DNA of 23,024 nt from M2408 sp044348665 (lineage in GTDB: Bacteria > Bacteroidota > Bacteroidia > Flavobacteriales_D > Crocinitomicaceae): positions 1-23,024 of the forward strand of contig JBIKSI010000045.1 in assembly GCA_044348665.1 (NCBI GenBank), in the 5' to 3' direction. This document shows positions 1 to 6,590 of the stretch, piece after piece. Position 1 is the stretch's first letter, and each line of letters begins with the position of its first letter. Under the pieces are notes generated by a model. It searched no databases, was not told the origin of the DNA, and saw only the letters and a list, made by a program, of their open reading frames with translations. The position numbers were made by a program, and so were the translations under genes.

Positions 1-853
1 CATATTTTGGTCGAGATGCACGGTTTTTTGAAAGTTTTTTCATTTTTCCTTGCACTTGGTTGTGCAAAAATAAGCTATAACCCACAAAAATCAAAGGTTT
101 ATACTTTTTCAGCAGACCCTAACTAAAAAGGCAGATTTAACAATTGCGGTTTCAAAAAGTAACGAACAAGATGGAATTTCACGTTTCAATCTCAAAAAAA
201 GTAAAGTTATTTTTAATGGAATAGATTCCCAGAAATTTGATGTTGGAAATGCAGCTTATGCCAATATTCGTGCTGAATTTGGAATCCATTCTAATAAAAC
301 ATTAGTCGGATATTTGGTTCGAATGACGTATCAAAAAGATCCAATCACGATGATTAAAGCCATTCAATCGGTAGTTTTAAGAACGCAAAACATTCATTTT
401 CTGTTAGTTGGTAATGGTGAATTGTTGGAAGATGCAAAAAGATTAGCAAAGGACTTAAAATTGATGAATCACATCAGTTTTTCAGACTTCAGAAGCGATA
501 TTCCAGACATTTTAAAAGCAATTGATATCTATTGTTTGCCTTCGCTTTGGGAAGGAATGCCAATCGGGCTTTTGGAGGCAATGGCGATGGGGAAAGCATG
601 CATCGCTACTGGTGTTGATGGAACAAATGAATTGATTACCAGCAATGAAAATGGTATTTTAATCCCAAAAAAGGACGAAAATGCCTTGGCTAACGCGATT
701 TTAGAACTTCATTTCAACCGTGAAAAACGCACTTTTTTGAGCAAAAATGCACAAGAACATGCACAGAAAAATTATTCCTTAGAGCAAATGGTTAAAAAAA
801 TTGAGCGAACATATTTCAATTTTACGACTATTAATGCAGATTATTCATTTTGA
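1..853 (+). pseudogene. GT4 glycosyltransferase, 5' end outside window, probable frameshift
   Basis: This is the C-terminal part of a GT-B (GT4/Glycos_transf_1) enzyme that would transfer a nucleotide-activated sugar during surface-polysaccharide synthesis. Frame 2 is open from 74 to the TGA at 851-853. It shows a KKADLTIAVSKS segment, an FNGID motif typical of the domain linker, GYLVRMTYQKDP, LLVGNGE, and an E-x7-E donor-site motif in WEGMPIGLLEAMA. The only non-ATG/ATG starts in this frame (TTG 314, ATG 323) fall in the middle of the fold, so they are not real starts. Upstream of 74 frame 2 is closed by stops at 29 and 71, whereas frame 1 is open from 1 to 123 and reads like the preceding part of a GT4 (MHGFLKVFSFFLALG then KISYNP). 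A single frame change inside 74-126 would join them. Seen: the stops and motifs. Inferred: that the gene is broken, or that the sequence carries an indel error. The acyltransferase N-terminus begins 10 nt downstream. Confidence 0.75.
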
Positions 854-863
854 ACTAAAAGTC

Positions 864-1022
864 ATGAAAATTATAGCAAAAATAAAAAGTAATGCAAGTT
901 TAAAGAAAATTGCATTATGGATGTTGCAACCACCTATGCGACCAAGACCAAGAGTGTGGGTAAGATTACTTGTAAATCCGTTCTTTCACAAAAAAGGTAA
1001 AAATTCTTTGATCCGTTTTTAA
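864..1022 (+). pseudogene. N-terminal fragment of acyltransferase, cut off by in-frame TAA
   Basis: An ATG at 864 opens 52 codons that end in TAA at 1020-1022. The peptide (MKIIAKIKSN..., then RPRVWVRLLVNPFFHKKGK) matches, from memory, the basic helical N-terminus that precedes the hexapeptide domain in the roughly 220-residue acyltransferases of Bacteroidota polysaccharide loci. The stop is followed in the same frame by ACA CGT and then ATG at 1029, and the usual family sequence there is an arginine-rich stretch running into TRMDV. The stop therefore appears to be a single-codon nonsense change rather than a frameshift. It lies 10 nt after the stop of the upstream glycosyltransferase. Confidence 0.6.
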
Positions 1023-1028
1023 ACACGT

Positions 1029-1523
1029 ATGGACGTTTTTCCATTTAATCCTTTTGTTTTGGGGAAATGGGCAACCATCGAAAATTATTCCTGCGTAAAC
1101 AATACCATGGGTCCCGTCGTGATTGGTGATAATTCGCGCATTGGTTTGTCGAATACCATCATTGGACCAGTGACAATTGGAAACAACGTAAACATTGCCC
1201 AAAATGTTGTCATGAGTGGATTAAATCATGGCTACGAAGAAATTTCCATTGCACCTCGTTTGCAAAAATGTTCCACAGCGCAAATTACCATTGAAAACGA
1301 TTGTTGGATTGGAGCGAATGTAGTTATCACTTCTGGAGTTACCATCGGAAAACACAGTGTTGTTGCAGCAGGAAGTGTTGTCACCAAAAGTACTCCGCCT
1401 TATTGCATTTTAGCTGGAAATCCTGCGAAAATTATCAAATATTACGACTTTGACTTGTCAAAATGGATGAAATACACTGAAGAATCGAACTTAATTATAA
1501 TGAATTATGGAAAAGCAATCTGA
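1029..1523 (+). CDS. Left-handed beta-helix (hexapeptide) acyltransferase, catalytic part
   Basis: A 164-residue product of the hexapeptide-repeat acyltransferase superfamily (serine acetyltransferase/WbbJ-like), expected to O- or N-acetylate a sugar of a surface polysaccharide using acetyl-CoA in the cytosol. The isoleucine-rich hexads are visible (VVIGDNSRIG, TIIGPVTIGNNV, CWIGANVVITSGVTIG, HSVVAAGSVVTK), as is the SGLNHGY loop carrying the likely catalytic histidine and the terminal AGNPAKII motif. ATG 1029 is the first start after an in-frame TAA (1020-1022), but no ribosome-binding context precedes it, and the family normally continues about 55 residues further upstream; those residues are encoded in the same frame from 864. 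The helix itself is complete, so a shortened protein could fold, but the gene is probably nonsense-mutated. Its 3' end overlaps the next glycosyltransferase by 17 nt, which supports one operon. Confidence 0.8.
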   Translation: MDVFPFNPFVLGKWATIENYSCVNNTMGPVVIGDNSRIGLSNTIIGPVTIGNNVNIAQNVVMSGLNHGYEEISIAPRLQKCSTAQITIENDCWIGANVVITSGVTIGKHSVVAAGSVVTKSTPPYCILAGNPAKIIKYYDFDLSKWMKYTEESNLIIMNYGKAI

Positions 1524-2688
1524 CATCATCATCGTTGGCATTCAACCGTGGGATATAGAAATTGGCAGCAATTGCAAAAACATGGCAATGGAATTATCTA
1601 AAAAACACCATGTTTTGTATGTGAATTCATGCTTGGATCGGATTACCTCTATTAAAAATAGAAAATCTGCTGGGGTCATAAAAAGAAATGCAGTGATAAA
1701 ATCGAAGCAACATTTGATTGAAAGAATAAACCCTAATTTATGGGTCTTGACTCCAGCTTGTTTGCTTGAATCGATTCAATTTTTGCCTAGTGGACTGTTT
1801 TCATTTTTCAATAAGATTAACAACAGTCGTTTTGCAAACGCAATTAAAAAAGCACAAGTGGAATTGAATTTTAAAGAATTCATTTTACTGAATGATAGTG
1901 ACATGTTTCGCAGTTTTCACCTGAAAGAATTGTTGAAACCTAGCAAATACATTTACTACACACGCGATAATTTGATGACCGTTCCTTATTGGAGAAAACA
2001 TGGAATGAAGTTCGAAAAAGAATTAATGCGAAAAGCTGATTTTGTTCTTGGGAATTCGCCTTTTTTGATTACCGAAGCTGAAAAACACAATCCAAATTCG
2101 TATTTCATTGGTCAAGGTTGTGATGTGAGTGATTTTATGAAAATGCCAAGTCAACAACCGATCGAATTACAAAGTCTTGAAGGTCCGATCGTTGGTTATA
2201 CAGGTTTACTTTCATCTAGAAGATTGGATATTGACTTATTGATTTTTTTGGCAAAACGCGAACAAAATCTCAACTTTGTATTAATTGGTCCCGAGGAATC
2301 TTGTTTTAAAAATAGCCTTTTACACCAGCTTCCAAACGTTTATTTTCTTGGAAACAAATCTCCTGAATCTTTGCCAGCTTACATCCATCATTTTGATATA
2401 TGCATCAATCCGCAAATTGTAAACGACTTAACAGAAGCAAATTATCCACGCAAAATCGACGAATACTTAGCTGTTGGAAAACCGATTGTCGCTACCAAAA
2501 CTCCAACAATGGCAATATTCGAAGAGGTTGTTTATTTAGCACACGAAAAAGAAAATTTTCTCACTTTTATCCATCAAGCCTTAGCAGAAAATTCGATTGA
2601 GAAAACGGTTCTAAGACAAAAGGAAGCGCTCAAACACACCTGGGAAAATTGTATTCAACTTTTCTGGAAAAGTATACAAACTTCTTAA
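1507..2688 (+). CDS. GT-B glycosyltransferase (TuaH-like) of a polysaccharide locus
   Basis: A 393-residue cytosolic glycosyltransferase with the two-Rossmann GT-B layout. The N-terminal half starts IIIVGIQPWD and carries the SNCKNMAMEL and LYVNS segments. The C-terminal half has VGYTGLLSSRRL (about residues 229-240), FVLIGPEE (258-264), NVYFLGNK (277-284) and PRKIDEYLAVGKPIVAT (314-330), which is the donor-binding end of the fold. This pattern resembles the TuaH-type glycosyltransferases seen in exopolysaccharide clusters; donor and acceptor cannot be read from the sequence. The start ATG 1507 lies inside the end of the acyltransferase gene (17-nt overlap), so translation is probably coupled. 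The next gene follows 10 nt after the stop. No disruption is seen here, unlike its two upstream neighbours. Confidence 0.85.
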   Translation: MEKQSDIIIVGIQPWDIEIGSNCKNMAMELSKKHHVLYVNSCLDRITSIKNRKSAGVIKRNAVIKSKQHLIERINPNLWVLTPACLLESIQFLPSGLFSFFNKINNSRFANAIKKAQVELNFKEFILLNDSDMFRSFHLKELLKPSKYIYYTRDNLMTVPYWRKHGMKFEKELMRKADFVLGNSPFLITEAEKHNPNSYFIGQGCDVSDFMKMPSQQPIELQSLEGPIVGYTGLLSSRRLDIDLLIFLAKREQNLNFVLIGPEESCFKNSLLHQLPNVYFLGNKSPESLPAYIHHFDICINPQIVNDLTEANYPRKIDEYLAVGKPIVATKTPTMAIFEEVVYLAHEKENFLTFIHQALAENSIEKTVLRQKEALKHTWENCIQLFWKSIQTS

Positions 2689-2698
2689 TTCTAACATC

Positions 2699-3874
2699 AT
2701 GAATACCCTAGACATTATCACCATCACATTAATTTGCCTTGTTTTTTACACCTACATTGGCTACCCATTGATTTTATTTTTGCTTGTTTCGCTCAAACGA
2801 AAATTTAAAAATGAGCCACAAGAATTTCAACAAATTTATCCTGAAGTTACATTTTTAGTGCCGGCGTTTAACGAAGAAGATGTGATCGAAGCAAAAATTC
2901 AAAACTGCTTTGACTTGAATTACCCGAAAGACAAAATTAAATTTCTGTTCATTACAGATGGTTCCAATGATGCTACCGCAGAAAAAATCTCAAACTTTTC
3001 GAATATTCAGTTATTGCATCAAGACAAACGAGGTGGAAAAACAGCTGCGATTAATCGTGCAATGCCTTTCGTAAAATCTGAAATAACTGTATTTTCAGAC
3101 GCAAATACCATGTTGAATGCCGATGCAATTTTGAACATCGTAAAACATTACGTTCATCCAAAAGTGGGTTGCGTTTCAGGAGAAAAAAGAGTTACGATTC
3201 CTGAGGAAGCACAAGCATCTGCAGCAGGTGAAGGTTTGTATTGGAAATACGAATCAAAATTAAAAAATTGGGATGCTGAATTGTACTCCGCAACGGGTGC
3301 AGCTGGGGAATTATTTTCTATTCGCACCAAATTGTACCAAACGATGGAAGAGGATTCTATTTTGGATGATTTTATGATTTCAATGCGAATTGTTCAAAAT
3401 GGATACAAAATAGCTTACGAGCCCAATGCTTTTGCTATTGAAAATGCTTCTGAAAACATCCACGAAGAACTAAAACGCAAAATTAGAATCAGTACCGGAG
3501 CTTTTCAATCCATGTTGCGACTTTTACCTTTATTGAACTTTTTCAAATATGGCATCTTTTCATTTCAATACCTATCGCATCGTGTCATTCGTTGGACGCT
3601 TGCACCTTTGGCTTTATTGATACTGTTTCCAATCACATTTATGGGATTATATTTAAACTTTGAAATCTATTTCCTTTTGTTTTTAGGGCAAGTACTTTTT
3701 TATTCCTTTGCTTATTTTGGATGGAAATTCGAACAAGTAAAAACACGCAAAAAACTGTTCTTCGTACCCTTTTATTTCACCATGATGAATTATTCTGTAC
3801 TAGCGGGATTTGAACAATTTGTACTTGGAAAACAACAACACATTTGGCAAAAAGCTAAGAGAACTATTTCATAA
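2699..3874 (+). CDS. Membrane GT2 glycosyltransferase
   Basis: A 391-residue inner-membrane family-2 glycosyltransferase. One N-terminal membrane helix (about residues 5-30) is followed by a cytosolic GT-A domain with VPAFNEED (54-61), TDGSND (86-91, first Asp motif), SDAN (133-136, the DxD-like metal site) and LDDF (222-225, the acid/base position). A KRKIRIST segment (258-266) stands where processive enzymes such as cellulose or hyaluronan synthases carry QxxRW. That motif is not intact, so I infer chain-extending activity is uncertain. Two or three C-terminal helices follow (about 295-350). It is the last gene of the polysaccharide run, 10 nt after the previous stop. Annotation pipelines would probably call it a glycosyltransferase family 2 protein. 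Confidence 0.88.
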   Translation: MNTLDIITITLICLVFYTYIGYPLILFLLVSLKRKFKNEPQEFQQIYPEVTFLVPAFNEEDVIEAKIQNCFDLNYPKDKIKFLFITDGSNDATAEKISNFSNIQLLHQDKRGGKTAAINRAMPFVKSEITVFSDANTMLNADAILNIVKHYVHPKVGCVSGEKRVTIPEEAQASAAGEGLYWKYESKLKNWDAELYSATGAAGELFSIRTKLYQTMEEDSILDDFMISMRIVQNGYKIAYEPNAFAIENASENIHEELKRKIRISTGAFQSMLRLLPLLNFFKYGIFSFQYLSHRVIRWTLAPLALLILFPITFMGLYLNFEIYFLLFLGQVLFYSFAYFGWKFEQVKTRKKLFFVPFYFTMMNYSVLAGFEQFVLGKQQHIWQKAKRTIS

Positions 3875-3903
3875 TTGGAAATTTTTCTCAAATTGAGAAT
3901 AAA

Positions 3904-3932
3904 TTGATTTTTAAAAATATTATATGTCTTTG
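3904..3932 (+). promoter_or_regulatory. Possible Bacteroidota promoter ahead of the 58-codon ORF
   Basis: TTG at 3904-3906, an 18-nt spacer and TGTCTTTG at 3925-3932 match the Bacteroidota housekeeping promoter pattern (TTG, 17-23 nt, TAnnTTTG) with one mismatch in the -7 box. It lies about 70 nt upstream of the small ORF, in a 127-nt gap that is otherwise plain AT-rich DNA (3875-4001). Short AT-rich matches like this are frequent, so this is weak. Confidence 0.25.
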
Positions 3933-4001
3933 ATTTTCAATTATTTAATTTTTTGGCATAAATTTTAAAACATTTAGCTATGAACACAAAAATTTAAAGT
4001 T

Positions 4002-4178
4002 ATGAAATGCTTAATCCAAACAGAACTTGAGTCGAACAAAGTGGTTCGCAAAGTAAACAAAGTCGAAGTTGTAAAAAGATATATCCGAATGAAATACAAA
4101 ATAGATATTTCTACTTCAGCTTTAAAAGAAAGAATTGATAATCATTTGTTTCATTCTCAAATGAAGCATGCATTATAA
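4002..4178 (+). CDS. Small basic hypothetical protein (58 aa)
   Basis: An ATG at 4002 opens 58 codons to TAA at 4176-4178. The product begins MKCLIQTELESNK, is rich in Lys/Arg, has no signal peptide or membrane helix, and its middle (VEVVKRYIRMKYKID, then STSALKERIDNH) looks helical. I do not recognise a family. Support for it being real: it fills most of the 377-nt gap between two long genes, its codons look like those of its neighbours, and it is followed 22 nt later by a strong stem-loop. It could instead be a chance ORF in a long leader of the 4252 gene. A five-codon ORF at 3980-3997 just before it has no support. Confidence 0.45.
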   Translation: MKCLIQTELESNKVVRKVNKVEVVKRYIRMKYKIDISTSALKERIDNHLFHSQMKHAL

Positions 4179-4200
4179 AAGAAGTTTTAGTTGCTTAGGT

Positions 4201-4243
4201 AAAAGACTGCATAAACCTAGAAAATAGCACGTGCAGTCTTTTT
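4201..4243 (+). terminator. Stem-loop with T-tract between the 58-aa ORF and the 405-aa gene
   Basis: An 11-bp perfect inverted repeat (AAAAGACTGCA at 4201-4211, TGCAGTCTTTT at 4232-4242) with a 20-nt loop is followed by T residues, as in a Rho-independent terminator. The loop and 3' arm contain the palindrome GCACGTGC (4227-4234). It ends about 10 nt before the ATG of the next gene, so that gene must be transcribed either through this hairpin (attenuation) or from a start site inside or after it. Confidence 0.65.
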
Positions 4244-4251
4244 ATTAAAAA

Positions 4252-5469
4252 ATGTCAATCATGAAAAAAGAACTAACAGCACAGGATCTTGAATTAATTT
4301 GCTCAACGCTAACTTCAGGAGCTTACACAATGGAAATTCAAACAGAAGGAGGAGTTAATCAAAAAAATTCGGGTGAGTTTTTAGCAGATCACAATAAACC
4401 GTATTCCTTGGTACTTGTAAACTATTTGAATAATTACATTGAAAACTATCAGGTTGATTACATCATTGATTTCTCTGGAAAAATGGAATTGAGAGAATTT
4501 AGTGCCATAGAATTTTGTCTGACTTTTAATGAGGATGGAAGTATTCGGCAGCTATTTGAAGAACAAAAAAGGAAAAGACTTTGGGGACTAAATCTGTTTT
4601 TTTCGGAGCGCAGAAAGATTAAAATTCTTTTCAAGAAGCACTTGTTTTTCAAAAAACAGATACAACATTTGCCTTGCGATAATTATTTAATGTTTTTTGG
4701 AGATTCAAAATTAAACCGCAAAGTTGAAATTCAACTATTTAATCATAAAAAACACATCATTGATTTTCAAATCGCCGTTGAAGAAAAAACAGCTAGGAAT
4801 ATTGCAAAACAGAAATATTATATGTCTAAACTTTCGTTTTGTAATTTTGATTCCATTGAATTTCCCAACGAATATTTCACAAAGAATCAAAAAGTATTGA
4901 TTCATTCCCATTTGCCAGGAGAATCAAATTTGAAAAAGAAAAGGGTTTTATTCGGAAAATTTATTTCAGAAATGCTTCAAAAAACAGGACAAAAAGAGAA
5001 ACTGCAAAATTCTATTTTTCTTGAACAGACAATCGAAAAAATAAGACAAATTGATTCTGCATTAAAACGCAACAAACTAAATTCCTTAGTAAATAAGCTT
5101 GATTTGAATCAAGAAATTGTTTTCGCCTTGTCTTTTGGAAGAATTGATTCCATCTTTAAAAATAAACTTCTTTGTACCGATTTTTCCTTAACAAATTCGA
5201 ACGTGCCAATTTTATTTGACCTTTTTTATCAAATGATTGACGAACTTATCGAGACAAAATTTTACTCAAAACAAGAACTACATTCATTAATTCATGAAAA
5301 AATAAAAGTTTATGGGATTGAAGAATTCATTAGCAAAGAGCAGATAGATGAGAACCTTTATTTCATTCTTTTTGCAATAGATTATTGTGCTTCTAATCCA
5401 AATAGCAGCATTTTTAACATTTTAGAACGATTTACATTTGAAACAAACGATTATCTTTGCGCGAGTTAA
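4252..5469 (+). CDS. Unrecognised 405-aa cytosolic protein
   Basis: I do not recognise this family. The product has no signal peptide and no membrane helix. It starts MSIMKKELTAQDLELI; the second Met (4261) is an equally good start. Residues 1-110 look mixed alpha/beta with several aromatic strands (YSLVLVNYL, VDYIIDF). Residues about 110-130 are strongly basic (QKRKRLWG, ERRKIKILFKK). The C-terminal 150 residues look helical and leucine/isoleucine-rich (VNKLDLNQEIVFALSF, LFDLFYQMIDELIE, HEKIKVYGIEEFI). Cysteines are few and not in pairs, so no zinc site is apparent. It stands alone between a polysaccharide locus and an outer-membrane protein gene, with hairpins on both sides, so it is probably a single-gene unit. 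Lys/Asn/Ile-rich composition matches the AT-rich genome, with no clear sign of transfer. Confidence 0.7.
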   Translation: MSIMKKELTAQDLELICSTLTSGAYTMEIQTEGGVNQKNSGEFLADHNKPYSLVLVNYLNNYIENYQVDYIIDFSGKMELREFSAIEFCLTFNEDGSIRQLFEEQKRKRLWGLNLFFSERRKIKILFKKHLFFKKQIQHLPCDNYLMFFGDSKLNRKVEIQLFNHKKHIIDFQIAVEEKTARNIAKQKYYMSKLSFCNFDSIEFPNEYFTKNQKVLIHSHLPGESNLKKKRVLFGKFISEMLQKTGQKEKLQNSIFLEQTIEKIRQIDSALKRNKLNSLVNKLDLNQEIVFALSFGRIDSIFKNKLLCTDFSLTNSNVPILFDLFYQMIDELIETKFYSKQELHSLIHEKIKVYGIEEFISKEQIDENLYFILFAIDYCASNPNSSIFNILERFTFETNDYLCAS

Positions 5470-5480
5470 TCGTTTGATTT
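5444..5480 (+). terminator. Hairpin spanning the stop codon of the 405-aa gene
   Basis: A perfect 10-bp inverted repeat, CAAACGATTA (5444-5453) and TAATCGTTTG (5467-5476), has a 13-nt loop and is followed by ATTTTC and more T-rich DNA. The TAA stop (5467-5469) is inside the 3' arm, so the last codons double as terminator stem. The T-tract is short, so termination efficiency is uncertain. Confidence 0.55.
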
Positions 5481-5596
5481 TCAATATATAAAAATATTTT
5501 TTTATTTTTTTTCATTTCATCTGTAACTTTTTATTGACTTGTAGGTCTAACAGAAAAAAAAGCCGGTTTAGAACTTTAATTTAATAATTAGAAAAG

Positions 5597-6427
5597 ATGA
5601 AAACAAAAATATACACTGGAATAAGTATCTTGACATTGTTGCTTAGTACAACTTTAAATGCACAAGAAGAAAAAGATACAACGCGTTTGAATTTGGGTGA
5701 GACAGAAGTTCTTCTCATCAATACTAAAAAAGGAAAAATGATCGTTGATGGTGAGAAATTGGATACCATAAATGCCGCGCCAGACAAAGAGGACAATGAT
5801 GATAGCCATGAAGGACATTGGGCAGGACTTGATTTTGGTTATGTAACTTTTTTAAATGCACAAAATGGCACCGAAATAGGCTCTAATCCTTATTTTGATA
5901 ATATTTTATCTAACGCTAGTGTTGTTTCTGTAAATATGTTTGATCACAAATTTAGAATTTACAAAAATTATTTTGGCATTACAACTGGAATTGGTATGAG
6001 CTTCTATAATTTTTCTATAAAAAATAACAATTTGCTATATTCAAGTGGTGACTCTGTAATCGTCATTGCTGATACGCTAAACAATTATAAAGAAAATGGA
6101 CTAAATTCGTCATATTTAAATATTCCTTTGTTACTTGAATTTAATTCAAAAGAAGACAATGATAAGTCCTATTACATGCAAGCAGGCGTTATCGGTTCCT
6201 ATAACGTTGGTAGCTCAGTATTAAGAAAAATAAAGCGTGATGGTTTCAGAAGTAAAGAACGTATACGTGGGGATTATGCTTTCAACGATTTTAAATTAGA
6301 CGCTGCACTTCGCATGGGTTATGGCAATTTCGGCGTTTATGTAAATTATGCTTTAATGCCACTTTTTAACACAAAAAAATTCGAAGAGGTTTACCCCTTA
6401 ACTTTTGGAATAAGTTTAAATTTTTAA
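5597..6427 (+). CDS. Exported outer-membrane beta-barrel protein
   Basis: A 276-residue protein with a typical Sec signal peptide (MKTKIYTG, hydrophobic core to about residue 20, cleavage likely after LNA at 22). It is followed by a short N-terminal extension with a very acidic stretch (about residues 62-72, PDKEDNDDSH), and then alternating aromatic/polar strands (WAGLDFGYVTF, FGITTGIGMSFYNF, YLNIPLLLEF, YYMQAGVIGSY, LDAALRMGYGNFGVYVNYAL) ending in the terminal phenylalanine of FGISLNF. This is the look of the porin-family/outer-membrane beta-barrel proteins of Bacteroidota. The number of predicted strands (about 8-10) suggests a small barrel. Function, cargo and ligands cannot be read. It has its own intrinsic terminator and a 127-nt upstream gap, so it is probably monocistronic. 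Confidence 0.8.
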   Translation: MKTKIYTGISILTLLLSTTLNAQEEKDTTRLNLGETEVLLINTKKGKMIVDGEKLDTINAAPDKEDNDDSHEGHWAGLDFGYVTFLNAQNGTEIGSNPYFDNILSNASVVSVNMFDHKFRIYKNYFGITTGIGMSFYNFSIKNNNLLYSSGDSVIVIADTLNNYKENGLNSSYLNIPLLLEFNSKEDNDKSYYMQAGVIGSYNVGSSVLRKIKRDGFRSKERIRGDYAFNDFKLDAALRMGYGNFGVYVNYALMPLFNTKKFEEVYPLTFGISLNF

Positions 6428-6466
6428 ACCAAAAAGGAGTTAATTTTTCATATATATAGTTTAATT

Positions 6467-6496
6467 AATCCTGCTCATTTTTGGGCAGGATTTTTT
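6467..6496 (+). terminator. Rho-independent terminator after the beta-barrel gene
   Basis: The stem AATCCTGCTC (6467-6476) pairs with GGGCAGGATT (6483-6492), with one T-G wobble, around a 6-nt loop. It is followed immediately by a run of T to 6496. It lies 40 nt after the stop of the outer-membrane protein gene and before the aspartate kinase promoter. Confidence 0.88.
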
Positions 6497-6542
6497 ATGT
6501 TCAGCACGTGTAGGACAAAAAATAAAAGAAAGTTTGCAAAAC

Positions 6543-6575
6543 TTGATTTTCATTAAAAAATCCTGCTTAATTTCG
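6543..6575 (+). promoter_or_regulatory. Candidate promoter of the aspartate kinase gene
   Basis: TTG at 6543-6545, a 22-nt spacer and TAATTTCG at 6568-6575 fit the Bacteroidota pattern (TTG, 17-23 nt, TAnnTTTG) with one mismatch. It lies 15 nt before the ATG at 6591 and after a strong terminator, giving a very short leader. This position also argues against the upstream in-frame TTG (6534) as the translation start. Confidence 0.4.
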
Positions 6576-6590
6576 CATAAAAATTTAGTT

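Noticed and set aside
3885..3899. TTCTC/GAGAA hairpin after the GT2 gene as a terminator
   Set aside because: The stem is only 5 bp of mixed composition and no T-tract follows directly; similar structures arise often in AT-rich DNA.
4226..6510. Shared octamer AGCACGTG at 4226-4233 and 6503-6510, both in front of genes, as a common operator
   Set aside because: Two copies of one octamer are too few; CACGTG also occurs inside polA. Recorded only as the palindrome in the 4201 hairpin.
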